From NCBI GenBank assembly GCA_002286855.1, contig NRSV01000020.1, positions 371,034-435,033 of the forward strand: 64,000 nucleotides of DNA, written 5' to 3'. Shown one piece after another: positions 11,666 to 24,088 of this stretch (position 1 is its first letter; the number at the start of each line of letters is the position of its first letter). The translations under genes and the position numbers were made by a program. This stretch comes from Bipolaris cookei. Its lineage: Eukaryota; Ascomycota; Dothideomycetes; Pleosporales; Pleosporaceae. The notes beneath the pieces are model-generated. The model was not told the DNA's origin. It did no database searches and saw only the letters and a program-made list of their open reading frames with translations.

Positions 11666-14600
11666 TCAGTATGCAGCCGGTTGAGGGAAACCTTGGGTGA
11701 AGCGATGCGCTGGGTTCATCACCTGTGGTTGGAGCTGCATCTGTAGCTGTTTGCAACTCGACCAGAAGGCCTTTACCGTGTCCTTGAAAGCCACACTGTT
11801 CCTTGCATTCCTGTAAATAGGTTAGCTTTGAATGCACGTATCATGGCTGTTGGCCAAACATACCTAGACATGCTCTCAATGAGCTTTCGCACCATGTCTT
11901 GAACGCCCTGGTCTTGTTGCAAGCGTTGGAGAAGTGGCTGTTCCGCCAACGAGCTTGTAATATATGCTCTTGCGTTCTTGTCGGCTCTCATGAAAGCACG
12001 AAGGGGCGCGACAACGTGCTCTAAGCTACTGTAGTCTACTTCTCCGCAGATGTTCGCGACTAGTGCAAAGCAGACTGAAGGCCCAAAGTGAGTCACAATC
12101 TCTTGGGTCGTAGCATGGTATGTGCTATGTGGGTTGCCTGCAAGCTCAAAGATATCTTTCCACAACTTGGCAGCTGCGCGTTTCGGCAACACCTCAGGAG
12201 ACTTGATCGACTCAACCGTGAAACCAAACATTCCGGATAAATTTTCCGGGGATGCTTGCTTCAGGAGACCAGGGTCAGCGTTGATGAAGTTCTGGATCAG
12301 CTCAATACAGCCAACCGCAATCTCAGGGTCATTCCTTGGGTGTTGCAGAGCTTGCATGATGCTCAGGTTGTGCTGGAGCAAACGCTGAGCTTGCTCTTGA
12401 AAGCCTTCGGGTTGTTCGTGCTTGTGTGACGAAATCCAACAACACGCTGTTTCCAGCACAAACGGAAGTCTTGGAGTCTGCAAGGTCGTCTTGGTGATGA
12501 AATCAATCGCCGCAGATAGTGGTAGGACAAAGGGCCCTGACACTGTCTCCTTGAACCCAGTACGTAGAACACTACACGCGGCCTCGACGATCTCGTCGTT
12601 ACCGGAGAACACCTGGGTCATGTAGTTGACGAGATTAATGATTTGGTTTTGGATTTCCTTGCCTGGCCCTCGCAGCCAAAACGTAGAAGGCTTCTTGTCG
12701 GATTCCAGATCTATTACCTCCTCGTCTGAAGCTTGCATAGCTTTCCCTATGTTTGCCAAGCACTTCAAAGTTGTCAGTGCGAGTACCTGGCCCTGTTCCA
12801 TGTCCCCTCCTTCTTTGGTAATATTGATCGCTTGCATGGCATCGCGCGTGATGTATTGGAAGAGATGCCGTACGCCTTCTAGCTGCTTCTCTTCTGAATC
12901 CTGGGCTTGAACTATAGCGGCAATACCTTTCAGAACCATGCTCTTTGTGAATTCTTCAGCTGTCGCATAAGTAATGAATTGCTCGTACATTTGGAAAAAA
13001 GATGCTAGCTCCCCTGTCAGAGACTTGCGGCATTCGGAACAGAGTGAGGCAAAGGACTTTGCAGCACCATGCGCGATTGCTGGTTGAGCCAAAGCAGTAA
13101 GGAGAAAGGGGAGGACTTGAGGGAGAAATTGTGGATTCCGGAGGAAAAAGTGGTTCAGAGCCGCGACAAGTTCAACAGTCGTCCGCCGTGTTATTGCAGG
13201 TACATCTGGGCTGCTCGATATTGTTGAGAATAGTGGTTGCTCGAACAGTCTAAGCATACGGTTATCCGAACTCTGGGTCAATGCATCTGCAATGGCGATG
13301 AGGCCAAATAGTCCAGTTTCGAGATCAAGCCATTTGCCCGCGCCCAAACCGTGTAGTGCAAAGTCGACGAATTGATCAGTCAGAACATCTCGCAAGGGTT
13401 CATAGGCATCCATGATAATATCGCGAACATCAATGCGGAATACCTTGAATGTCTTTCTGGCATCGAAATCCCAAGAATCAGTAACGTCGGCTGGCGGGTA
13501 TATGATCTTCTGGACAAGCTCGGATATGGCTTGAAGGACATTGGCCTTGGCGGCGTCCATCCATGCTGGTACCTGCTCTCCTGAAGGATACAGGAATGTT
13601 TCTTCGGACATGGCGCTGACATAGCTACTCCAAAAGTCAAGCACTACAGGAGCGACTTCGTCCTCTGCGCCTACTGGTTCCGGGTATTTGAGGAGGTCAT
13701 GCAGGAATGACATGACTTGTTGATAGTGCGCATTGTCCGGCTGGGTGTAGATGACCTTGGACTCGAGCAGAATCTGTCCGTAAGCTACAATGATTCTTGC
13801 AAGTGAGACGGTTTCGGCATCGGAGTTTTTCAGTATTTCTAGACCCCAAGGACCGGAGATGGCCGCCCATAGCATTTCTTGGTGCTTCTTCTCGAAAAAA
13901 GTTGGGTAGTTCTCAAGGATCTCCGCTACAAGTTCCATTGCATCCTCAACGTGATATTCGAGGCACGTTAGAGCGAGCTCGTTGACGGAGCGAAGATGCT
14001 GTAGCTTCTCTGGAATATCTTTGAACTCTGACTGAGCATAGAAGATCCACCCTGTGAAACACTTGAGAGCAGCTATACATATCTTCTCTCCCTGCTGCAC
14101 GGACTGGGCATAGTTTGGGTCATCGATGGCTACCGATAGCCATTTGATGCCACGGCCAAACGACACATGAAGGAGAATCTCTACACTCTCGACATTTACC
14201 GCCATGCGCTCGTGAGGTTTCCGGTCTGGGACGTTTGAGGGTTTCTTAGATTCGTCTGCTAAACTCATTACAAAATCGAGCATGACCAGAAGCTGATCAT
14301 CCGAGAATTGTGGCAATAAATCCCATGTGGAAGGGTGTTCGCTCAGGGCGGCATCCAAGACTGGTTGTTGACCGGCAAAAGAGGCAGCCAAACTCCTAAC
14401 ACATTGAGTCCATACTGAAATAGGTTTGGTAAAGTACTGAGCCAAGGTTGAGCTGATTTTGCGGGTTGCAATGGATGATGTAGGCCGGGAAACGAGGTGA
14501 TGGATGAGTGTTGATAATAATTGCTCAGACTCTTCTTCACTCAACTCGGCAGAGTCTGCGTTGAGCTTGACGGTAAGGGTCAGGGCGCCAAAGAAGCGAA

Positions 14601-14787
14601 CCTGCTCGTCGTCGCTCTTGAGGAGAGCATTTGCAAGCTCCCATCCCTGAGGTGAGCGCTGGAGCACGCGCAGGGTGGCTTCGGTCTCTGAGATTTTTTT
14701 GGCCTGTCCAGGCTCGTATATGGACTTGACCAGGCGCTCTATTTCTTCATATGGCAGTGGAAACAATTGGGCCCCATTGCTAGCCAT
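11666..14787 (-). CDS. Importin-beta-family karyopherin (importin-13 / Kap111 / Kap122 type)
   Basis: Two exons, 14787-11864 and 11810-11666, encode 1022 residues. A 53-base intron (GTATGT to CAG) puts the true C-terminus in a different frame and ends the protein RFTQGFPQPAAY. The N-terminus shows an importin-beta N-terminal domain: LLKSDDEQVRFFGALTL matches the Ran-GTP-binding HEAT-repeat layout. The rest is a continuous run of helical HEAT-like repeats and no other domain. Length and repeat style match the importin-13/transportin-3 group, which includes yeast Pdr6/Kap122 and fission yeast Kap111. These shuttle proteins between nucleus and cytoplasm, and cargo cannot be read from the sequence. 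Assignment within the karyopherin family is from recalled similarity. Confidence 0.85.
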
Positions 14788-15508
14788 GTTTTTTCTGAGG
14801 CCAGTGTCAGCGGACTGGGGATTGTTTTTGGGGTATGCTCATGACTTTGTCTTCTTGTGCCAATCAAAATCTGCAATACGCAGTAGTGCTGCTCGGGGGC
14901 GAAGCGGCAAGAGTCATGCAAAGGCCGATGATAAAGATGAGGAGAAACGGAGGGAGGTCAAGCGGGATTGGGGCGGGCCAGATATCATGGCTGGCCTGAC
15001 GTCCATTCACCCAAAACTAGCCCGTGGCGAGGGCCAAAGGAGGAAAGCGCGACTAAAGGGCGGGAACTGGGCGCCAGAAGGATGCAGATTGTGCGACTTA
15101 CACGATGTGCGGGTTGCAGCCTGGAGAATCTAGTAGTTTGTGGGATTATTGCAGGCTGAGCATAGTGAGCCGTGTCCGGGTGGAGGGTGGTGAGGGACTA
15201 GGCAAAGCGAGAAGGTGAGGTGAGCCGACTGAATGACATCTACCTGGGCGCGTAGTGGGGCAGGGTCAACAGCAGGCGACAGCGATGCAAGTCCATGGCC
15301 TCTAGCAGTGCACGAAGAAGACGCCCAGCTGTGGCAGGCGATTTAAAGTCGGCGGTGCCTGAGCAAGAGGGTTCTTGTGCTTGGCGATGTTGGTCCCAGG
15401 GTCCACCGTGGGGTGCGAGGCTGTAGGCTGATGCTGTAGGCTGTAGATTGGCGGGGTGGCGTGCATGTACCGATTGACCGTCGGCGTAAACCAACGTGTC
15501 ACTCCTTG
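14788..15508. promoter_or_regulatory. Divergent intergenic region between importin and aminopeptidase P genes
   Basis: About 720 bases separate two genes transcribed away from each other, so this stretch must hold both promoters and 5' leaders. I see no clear TATA box or other named site. Several open frames cross it but look like chance, being GC-rich and lacking family-like sequence. Confidence 0.5.
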
Positions 15509-17633
15509 ATGCTCTTGCCGCGTATCTTACGGCGGTCCCACGCGATAGCCGCTGCATATGTAGCTGCAAAGTCGCCATTCTCCTCCACTAGACATCTTCA
15601 CGCTTCTGCCGTCCTGTATGCCATCGACATGGCCAAAGTAGATACATCCCACCGGCTAGCAGAGCTCCGCAAGCTCATGAAGGAGCGCAATGTCGACATC
15701 TACAGTACGCCTGCGCCCCCCGCCCCAACAAGGCTGCAAACAGGTCGCTGACACTATGTAGTGGTGCCCTCCGAAGACAGCCATCAGAGCGAGTACATTG
15801 CCCTGTGTGACGCCCGACGAGGTCAGAACAGGACCCCCGCTACTCGTCATATCCCATCCAATTGACCCTCCCTAGCATACATCAGTGGCTTCACTGGCTC
15901 CGCTGGCTATGCAGTCATCACACATGAGAAAGCAGCGCTTTCGACCGATGGACGCTACTTCAACCAGGCCGAGAAGCAGCTGGACAGCAACTGGGAGCTA
16001 CTGAAGCAGGGCATACAGGACGTGCCCACCATCCAAGAATGGACTGCAGACCAGGCCGAGGGAGGCAAGGTTGTTGGCGTTGACCCGAGTGTGGTCACGG
16101 CAGCAGACGCCCGTAAACTTGCCGACAAGATCAAGAAGAAGGGCGGCGAGTTTAAGGCTGTTGACGAGAACTTGGTTGATTTGGTATGGGGCGCAGAGAG
16201 ACCAGCTCACCCAAGCGAAAAGGTCATTGTCCAGCCTGACAAGTACGCTGGCAAGAGCTTCAGCGACAAGATTGAGGATCTGCGAAAGGAGCTCGAGAAG
16301 AAGAAGAGTCTAGGTTTTGTCGTGTCCATGCTTGACGAGGTCGCGTGGCTCTTCAACCTCCGTGGCAGCGAGTACGTGTGCCATGAAGCCAGTCAGATAA
16401 CTCAAACTGACGCCGCACAGCATTCCTTACAACCCAGTCTTCTTCTCGTACGCCGTCATCACACCCACCGCTGCCACACTATACGTCGACCACAGCAAGC
16501 TACCTGAAGACGTCAAGAAGCACCTGGGCGACAAAGTAGCCATTCGTCCTTATGAAGAAATTTTTGGCGATGTCACCGCACTAAGCAAAGAGCTCTCTGC
16601 AACAAGCGAAAAGGACGCTACACCCAAGAAATTCCTGACCTCGAACCGGGCTTCATGGGCGCTCAACAAGGCCCTCGGTGGTGAAGACAAGGTCGAGGAG
16701 ATGCGGAGTCCAGTCGGAGATGCCAAGGCAGTCAAGAACGAGGTCGAGCTGGAAGGCATGCGACAATGTCATATCCGCGATGGAGCTGCATTAAGCGAAT
16801 ACTTTGCTTGGCTGGAGGACCAGCTGATCAACAAGAAGGCTACGCTGGACGAAGTCGATGCTGCTGACAAGCTGGAGGAGATTCGCAAGAAGCACGACAT
16901 GTTCATGGGTCTTTCCTTTGACACCATCTCGTCAACAGGCCCGAATGCGGCAGTCATACACTACAAGCCAGAGAAGGGTGCGTGCTCAGTCATTGACCCC
17001 AAGGCCATCTACCTCTGCGACTCTGGAGCGCAATATCGTGATGGCACTACTGATACCACACGGACACTGCACTTTACAGAGCCGACCGAGATGGAGCGCA
17101 AAGCATACACACTCGTGCTCAAAGGCAACATGGCTCTTGAGCGCGTCAAGTTTCCAAAGGGCACGACTGGCTTCGCTTTGGATTCGTTAGCTCGCCAATT
17201 TCTGTGGGCGGAGGGCCTTGATTACCGTCATGGCACAGGCCATGGTGTCGGGTCGTTTCTCAATGTGCACGAGGGCCCCATTGGGATTGGCACAAGGGTG
17301 CAATATTCGGAGGTTTCATTGGCTGTCGGAAACGTCGTGTCCGACGAGCCCGGATACTACGAGGATGGAAAATTCGGAATCCGAATCGAGAATATGATCA
17401 TGGTCAAGGAAGTCGAAACCAAACACAAATTTGGCGACAAGCCTTATCTCGGTTTCGAGCATGTGACAATGACACCTCATTGCCGCAACTTGGTTGACAT
17501 GAGCTTGCTCACCGAGGACGAAAAGGCGTTTCTCAATGACTACCACAAGGAAGTGTATGAGAAGACGAGCAAGTTCTTCGAGAACGACGCCTTGACATTG
17601 GAGTGGTTAAAGCGCGAGACGGCACCATACTAG
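15509..17633 (+). CDS. AMPP: Xaa-Pro aminopeptidase P
   Basis: The enzyme removes the N-terminal residue before a proline and belongs to the M24 metallopeptidases. Exons 15509-15704, 15762-15821, 15876-16371 and 16421-17633 give 654 residues from the first ATG (MLLPRILRRS), or 614 from the ATG at 15629 (MAKVDTSHRL), which is the usual length of the fungal family. N-terminal creatinase-like domains show SGFTGSAGYAVIT and LSTDGRYFNQA. The C-terminal pita-bread domain carries the dinuclear metal ligands: the aspartates in YRDGTTDTTR, the histidine region HGTGHGVGSFLNVHEG, and the glutamates in SDEPGYYEDGKFGIRIEN. The extra 40 residues are rich in arginine, alanine and serine and lack acidic residues until their end, so they resemble a mitochondrial presequence. 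Confidence 0.93.
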
Positions 17634-18375
17634 AGAAGTAGTGTAACAAACAATCGGGGAGATAGTCTTGAGGCCAACAAGATAGCCAGTAGTCTGCGCA
17701 TGGGCATTAGCATTAGCACACGTACATTCTCGCAGCTGCAGCGTTGGTACGGTACATAGGCATGGAGCAAGCATGGGCCCTGACATTCTGCAGCGTTGTC
17801 CAGGGTCTTTGGGTGGCCACAGGCCCACTCGGACCGAAAGCTCATCAGGTGAGTTACTAAGTGTACACTGGTCTCCGCAGTAATGTATGCAATGTCTCCA
17901 GTCCGGTACCGCACCATGAACTCATAGAGAGAGACGGACTCCAGTGGCCCAAGGTCACGACGGCAATTCGCGGCCATGGCAATCAGCAAGCCTGAGTGCG
18001 TGATTGGACGGCCAGAGCAGGGCGTGTGTCAAAGGGCGCGTAGCGGGGTCTAGAAGGCCGCGGGTGATGGCGGGGCAAGCTCCGGGCTGTGCTAAGGATG
18101 GCGGGATAGATGGACCTTGGAAAGGCAAAAAAATATTGCGATGCCGCGGGTATATGTACAGGTAATACATTTGTTTCGACGTTGACTCACGATCTTACCT
18201 TGGACTTTCCTAAACGACTTTGATTGCCTATTGTGGCCTTGGGCGGTATTACTTGACTACTAATTAGCTCTTTCTTTCTCTCTTGCTTTATTTATCTCTC
18301 TCCTTCTCTGTTGAATCACTCCACTGTCAAATTCAATTCCTATACTTGTCACCTTTTCGTCCTCCAAATAACACA
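17634..18375. promoter_or_regulatory. Intergenic region upstream of PDX1
   Basis: About 740 bases lie between the aminopeptidase stop and the PDX1 start. The last 150 bases are rich in T and C (CTTTCTTTCTCTCTTGC near 18270), which is common just upstream of highly expressed fungal genes. I see no other element. Confidence 0.4.
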
Positions 18376-19453
18376 ATGGCTACTGAACTCCCCACCACCA
18401 ATGGCCACGGCGCCCAAGATGGCGAGAACAACTTTGCTGTCAAGGCCGGATTGGCACGCATGTTGAAGGGCGGAGTCATTATGGACGTTGTCAACGCTGA
18501 GCAAGTATGTCGATTCCTTCTCTCAAGCCCGGGAGCTTCCCATGAATACAAATGTGACCAGTCTAGCTAACGTTATCTGTAAATAGGCACGGATAGCAGA
18601 AGAAGCTGGAGCCTCAGCCGTCATGGCCCTCGAGCGTGTCCCCGCCGACATTCGCGCTCAAGGTGGCGTAGCACGCATGAGCGACCCCAAAATGATCAAA
18701 GAAATCATGGACACGGTCACCATCCCCGTCATGGCCAAGGCCCGAATCGGCCACTTCGTCGAATGCCAGGTAAATCTATTTTCCCTCTCCGAACCCAATG
18801 CCACCAATTCAACCCTCCCACTAACACTTCCTTCCCCACAGATCCTCGAAGCCCTCGGCGTAGACTACATCGACGAATCCGAAGTCCTCACCCCCGCCGA
18901 TGCCCTCCACCATGTCTCCAAGCACCCCTTCCGCATCCCCTTCGTCTGCGGATGCCGCAACCTCGGCGAGGCCCTCCGCCGCATCTCTGAAGGCGCCGCC
19001 ATGATCCGCACAAAAGGCGAGGCCGGAACCGGCGACGTCATCGAAGCCGTGCGCCATATGCGCACCGTCAATGCGGAAATCGCCCGCGCGAAGAACATGT
19101 CGGAGGAGGAATTGCGGGTCTACGCAAAGGAATTGCAAGTTGACTATGCTCTGCTCAAAGAAACAGCCAAGCTGGGACGCCTTCCTGTTGTTAACTTTGC
19201 AGCAGGAGGCGTGGCGACGCCGGCGGATGCGGCGCTTATGATGCAGCTGGGATGTGACGGTGTGTTTGTGGGGTCCGGTATCTTCAAGTCTGGGGATGCG
19301 GCCAAGAGGGCCAAGGCGATTGTGCAGGCGGTTACGCATTATAATGATCCCAAGGTACTGATGGAGGTGAGTATGGATTTGGGCGAGGCCATGGTCGGGA
19401 TTAATTGTAGTTCCATGGCGGAGGAGGAGAAGCTGGCGAAGAGGGGGTGGTAA
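18376..19453 (+). CDS. PDX1: Pyridoxal 5'-phosphate synthase lyase subunit (PdxS/SNZ family)
   Basis: This subunit makes pyridoxal 5'-phosphate (vitamin B6) from ribose 5-phosphate, glyceraldehyde 3-phosphate and ammonia supplied by the PDX2/SNO glutaminase. Exons 18376-18504, 18587-18769 and 18842-19453 encode 307 residues, a typical length. The TIM-barrel fold is evident from AGLARMLKGGVIMDVVNAEQ, ASAVMALERVPADIR, the catalytic-lysine region VMAKARIGHFVE, FVCGCRNLGEALRRI, MIRTKGEAGTGDV, the phosphate-binding VNFAAGGVATPADAALMM and GCDGVFVGSGIFKSGD. Both introns have GT-AG ends. The glutaminase partner is not in the window. Confidence 0.97.
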
Positions 19454-20110
19454 GTGTGTGTAAGAGAAGAAGGGAAAATAGGTGTATGTATATGAAGGGA
19501 TTGATATGGCGTTTTTCTTTCTACTAAATAAAATGGAGGGGGAAATGGTATTGAGAGATGAAAAATGGTCGAGTAGAATATTCTTGATAGAGATTCAATA
19601 TTTTGCCTGTTCACATGTTGCTCTTCTTGCCTTACGTTCTGAGTCGTCTCAATTTTCGTTGGATGACACATTGTCCATTTGACAATTCTCATCGCCATGT
19701 CAAACCACAAAATCACGTCATTCTCAAGGCCGAGGCAAAGCGAGTAGACGGACAAACACGGTCATAACATGAACAAAAACATAAATACAAGCATGTCGGA
19801 CTTTTGTTGTTTACATTGAGCTACCTGTAATAAAGACTGCAAATGATGCAGATATGTCCATGCAGCAGACAGTGAGCCCGCACCCTCCCTGTTCATAACC
19901 GACTAGTGGCCACTAGTGATGTTTACCAAGAGGGCGTCACCTTGTCACACCCATGGAAAATAGAAATGATCATAACCGTCAAACTCCGCTGCGCCAGAGA
20001 CAAACCCACTCATAGCAGCGCATGGCCCAAACCTTACCCGCCGTGACTGCCGATAGGAAGGCGTACAAGAGGTAAGAAAGATTCAGTCAAGAGACTTGGT
20101 CTTTGCTGTC
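19454..20110. other. Intergenic region between convergent PDX1 and SKP1 genes
   Basis: About 650 bases hold the 3' ends of two convergent genes. Short open frames on both strands show no family resemblance. I see no RNA gene or repeat. Confidence 0.4.
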
Positions 20111-20670
20111 TTAGCGGTCCTCGGCCCACTCGTTCTCGCGGCGGATTTGCTCCTCCTCCTCGGGGGTGAAGTCGTTTTGGATGTTGAACGTCTTACGGAT
20201 CTCATCGGGCGACTTTCCCTTGATCATGTTGGCGACCGTCTTGCAGCCAACATCGAGGAGAGCCTTGATGTCGAGGTAGTTGGCGGCGAGGATAATCTCA
20301 AAGAGCATCTCTTGGTCGACCTGCATGAACTTCTGGTCCCATTCGTCAATGTCGGTCGACTTCTTGCGTGAGTCTGAGTCGTCGTCCTGGGTGGCGGGTG
20401 GATCGTTCTTGTGGTGGGTGCACCACTCAAGCACCTTCTTCATAACGGCTTCATTTACCTGGAAGCTGTCAGTGGTGGTTGCTTGGACAGTGAGGGTGTG
20501 TGGCATACGTTGGGAATGGGGATGGACTCGTCGGATTCACCACCGAGATCCTCGAGCAAGTTCTTGATCAGTATGGAGCGCTCGGCAACGGGGCGCTCGA
20601 CCTGCATGTTGACGCCATCGGAGGTGGTGATGCTGATGAGCTTGACGCCCTCGGCATTAGTGGAAGCCAT
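20111..20670 (-). CDS. SKP1: SKP1, SCF ubiquitin ligase adaptor
   Basis: Skp1 links F-box proteins to the Cul1-Rbx1 core of SCF ubiquitin ligases and is also a kinetochore and RAVE partner in yeast. Exons 20670-20509 and 20458-20111 encode 169 residues with a 50-base intron (GTATGC to CAG). The N-terminal POZ fold reads VKLISITTSDGVNMQVER. The central region contains an acidic linker (QDDDSDSRKKSTDIDEWD). The C-terminal F-box-binding helices are the highly conserved DQEMLFEIILAANYLDIKAL and GKSPDEIRKTFNIQNDFTPE, ending NEWAEDR. In Aspergillus the orthologue is sconC, a negative regulator of sulfur metabolism. Confidence 0.97.
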
Positions 20671-21952
20671 TGTGGTAGGCGTTGGGGGGTGGTGGTGTTG
20701 AGTCGACGTGTAAGTGGGGTAAGCTGTGGCTGGGATAGATGGAGATGGAATGCGCAGAGCCAGAAGTCAATGGGCTACTGGTTGGAGCAAGTGGGTTAGC
20801 GTTGGGAGAGGCAAAGGAGGCGACGGTGGGGGGTTATATAGAGACGGGGTGTTTGTACGTTTGCGTACAGAGAGGTAAGTAAGAGAAAGGCAACTACGAT
20901 GGTCGCTCGTCCGCCGCCGCCAGCCAGAGGCGAGCTTAGGCCAAGCCCGTCCCAATCAGGCCCAAGCGCAAGGCTGCAGTCGCCAAAGACACCTTTTGCC
21001 CCTGCCACACAGACACAGCGCGTCAAGGGAACATTGTCAACTTTGGCTACTCCCACGGGATGCGCCTTTGACACAGACTTGGGCCTTTGTGTCTGTGCAT
21101 CGCTGCTCGAAACGGCTTCGGTTTGCGCCTTGTTTGCGGATGCTCGCAGGCTGCACGGTGCTGCAGCGCTGGAGCCAGCGGAGCCCTGGTGGATGAGGGG
21201 TCTCCCCTCCCTCTCCGCGCGACGACGAGAGCAGGTACATGGGCCGCACTGGGGCCGGTAGAAGTAGCCAGAAGGCCGAGTTTCGAGGTGCAATGGCGCA
21301 ACCGAAAGAAGGGATGCCTGGAACCGTCTCCTGTATGTAGGTACGCATGTATTGCGCATATGTACATACGTGCGTATGAGTTGAACATGTCTGCCATTGA
21401 GTGACGTCCCGCCATGACGAACGCGGCGACCTTGGTGCTTTTAAGTCGTTCACAGAGAAGCCAACCGTCTCTCTGCAGACGTACATCCACACATGGTACT
21501 ACAAACAGGTGTTCATTCATATACACCAGGATCCCGGCCATCACAGGAGCAGGTACACCATTGATGTTCTGCCACGTGACGTCGCTGGCCGCATCCAGTT
21601 CGCCACTGCAGGCTGCCCTCAAGGATGCGAGCTGGCAGCCTGACTGCCTGACAGCCACTGGCCCATCTGATCAAGCCGCCTGACAGCAGTCTCATCTCTC
21701 GACTCTGCTCTCCGGCCTGCCATGGACTCGGACCGTCTTTTCACTCCAAGACCCAGGTCTGACAGCATTCACGCCTTGCACCAATTATGACAATCGGCTC
21801 CCCCTTATCCGCGTCCAACTTCTTGGTTGACATAGGCCTGCACTAAAACATGCGTTGGCCTCATTTTTGCGCAAACAATCACTCCACCATAAAAGACATG
21901 CCCTTGTGCGACGTGGCCATTGCACACTCCGCTTCCCCAAACTGCTGCCATC
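20671..21952. promoter_or_regulatory. Large divergent intergenic region between SKP1 and SMP3
   Basis: About 1.28 kb separate two divergent genes. Several long overlapping open frames occur on both strands (up to about 200 codons at 21047-21658 on the minus strand). Their translations are low-complexity or arginine- and cysteine-rich, and they match nothing I know, so I treat them as chance frames in GC-rich promoter DNA. Confidence 0.4.
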
Positions 21953-23663
21953 ATGTGGCGGAGAGTCTACTTTCTCCTCATTCTAGTCCGCATCTACTTT
22001 GCCCTATCGCCCAGTTACTTGCACCCTGACGAGAACTTCCAGGGTCCAGAGGTTGTCGCTGGTATGCCTTCCCTGCCCTACGCAAACTTGTGGCTCCTCA
22101 CACTGACAATTACCAGGACGCGTCTTCTCCTACCCCGTCCACGAAACATGGGAATTCACCTCGGACCACCCCATCCGCAGCACCTTCCCACTATGGCTTG
22201 CATACGGCTGGCCCATGTACATCCTGCGCTGGCTATGGGAGGGCTCCGGATATGATGTTTCGCCGTCTGTCGTCTACTGGACACTGCGCGTGCTCATGCT
22301 GTCGCTGAGCGTCGTCATGGAGGACTGGGCAATCCACGAGTTGGTCGCGTCGCCCCGCGCCCGACGCATCGCCGTGGTTCTGGTCGCATCCTCATACGTG
22401 ACATGGACTTTCCAGACGCATACGTTTTCAAACAGCCTCGAAACATTATTGGTGCTCTGGAGTCTGGTTTTGATCCAGAGAATCACTGGCGATAAAGTAT
22501 GGCTACGTCAGCCACTCACCCACCTAGCATATGCAGCTAACCAGACTTGCAGAAACGCTCCGGCATACTAGCCTCGTCCATCTTGGGCTTCATGGCCGTC
22601 GTCGGCATCTTCAATCGCATTACATTTCCAGCGTTTCTGGTTCTGCCTGCCACGACACTGCTACCGCACTTCCAACGCAAGTCAGTCTACCCCTCGTTTG
22701 TGCCACTCGGACCATGCTGACATCCGCAGGCCATTTTCGCTAGTCTTCCTGGCTATATTTGCTCTTGCGACAGTCTTCCTTGCCATCTGTATCGACACGG
22801 CCTTTTATACCCCAGGCGAATTTACCTTTTCAAAAATTTTCACTATTCCCGTCATTACGCCCTTCAACAACTTTCTCTACAACTCTCAGTCCGAGAACCT
22901 TGCCCAGCATGGCATACATCCACGGTATCAGCACTTGCTGGTCAACCTCCCTCAACTACTCGGGCCTGCCATTCCGCTCCTGTTCTTCTTGCGCAAAGCG
23001 CACATCACCATGAACCTGATATCAGCCCTGTCTGGTGTCGCTCTACTCAGCATCTTCCCACACCAAGAGGCGCGCTTCTTGTTACCCGCAGTACCCCTGG
23101 TTCTGTCCTCGATACGGGTACCAAACCCACCTTTTAAAAAGCCTTGGATAGCGACGTGGGTCGCCTTCAACGTAGCCCTGGGGTTATTGATGGGCGTGTA
23201 TCATCAAGGCGGCATCGTGCCTGTACAGATCAACATTGCCAAGACCAATGAAACTATTAGTCATGCGTTTTGGTGGAAAACCTACAGCCCACCCACCTGG
23301 CTGTTAAACGGCAAGAACGAAAAACTCAAGACTGTGGATTTGATGGGTTGCCCGGGTGAGCAGATGCTCAAAAGAGTAAAGGAAGCGCTACCGCCTTGTC
23401 GGACTCAAAAATCCCTACGGGTCGATGATCAAGGTGCTACATATCTTGTAGCACCACGGTCCGCCTACTTCTTGAAGCCATACCAAGACGCAACTAAGCA
23501 GAATGATGTTCGGTTAGAAGAAGTGTGGAGCTACCGACAGCACCTTAACCTCGATGATATGGATTTCGCCGACGACGGCGTTTGGAACACCATCAACCGT
23601 GTTGTTGGCGATCGAGGCCTGGTGGTGTGGAAGGCCACTCGTAACTGCTCGACCCTCTCTTAG
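21953..23663 (+). CDS. SMP3: GPI mannosyltransferase 4 (SMP3 / PIG-Z)
   Basis: The enzyme adds the fourth, side-branching alpha-1,2-mannose to the GPI core in the ER, using dolichol-phosphate mannose; it belongs to glycosyltransferase family 22. Exons 21953-22061, 22117-22496, 22553-22680 and 22730-23663 encode 516 residues. The catalytic loop near residue 25 reads HPDENFQGPEVVAG, the SMP3 version of the GT22 HPDE motif. The chain then has many membrane segments, and the later conserved loop FPHQEARFLLPAVPL is also typical of GT22. All three introns are 49-56 bases. In yeast the fourth mannose is essential; LAS21 at 7.3-10.5 kb acts in the same pathway. Confidence 0.92.
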
Positions 23664-24088
23664 TGAGATATAGTCATATTTACTCTCGCAACACACGATA
23701 TGAAATCATTTCAATGCGGTTGTAGAGATGTCTGGTAGATTCAATGCTATACCGGGGTCGGGGAGTTGTAGACTTTCACAATAGCTGGTAGACACTAAGC
23801 TACTGGGAGCACGGGGAATTGTAAACTTTCACCCTGGCTTCCCTTTTTTTTAACTCCACGTTTTCATGCCCCATATCTAGATACCCGCTACATAGCTGAT
23901 GGATGATACTGAATAATGGTAGGGAAGACAATCCCAACGTCTAGAATCTGATTTTCCATGTCTTTTAGTTTATGTGATGATTGGGTTTGACTAATAATAC
24001 ATATTCCTACACTGCGTCTCTCGCCGAATAAAAGCATCAATCTACGACCCGGACACTACTCTCTCTTCTCCTGCCGCATAAATCTCCT
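23664..24088. other. Intergenic region between convergent SMP3 and PGS1 genes
   Basis: About 420 AT-rich bases hold the two 3' ends. I see no gene or clear element, apart from an imperfect repeat of GGGGTCGGGGAGTTGTAGAC near 23754 and GGGAGCACGGGGAATTGTAA near 23804. Confidence 0.35.

Noticed and set aside
11773..11863. Read-through C-terminus of the importin
   Set aside because: The reading frame past 11864 crosses a clear GTATGT-CAG intron; the spliced frame ends at 11666.
18821..19339. 172-codon frame opposite PDX1
   Set aside because: It lies entirely antisense to strongly conserved PDX1 coding sequence.
20796..21658. Two long overlapping minus-strand frames in the SKP1-SMP3 interval
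   Set aside because: GC-rich promoter DNA gives chance frames; the translations are Arg/Cys/Ser-rich with no domain, and equally long frames run on the other strand.
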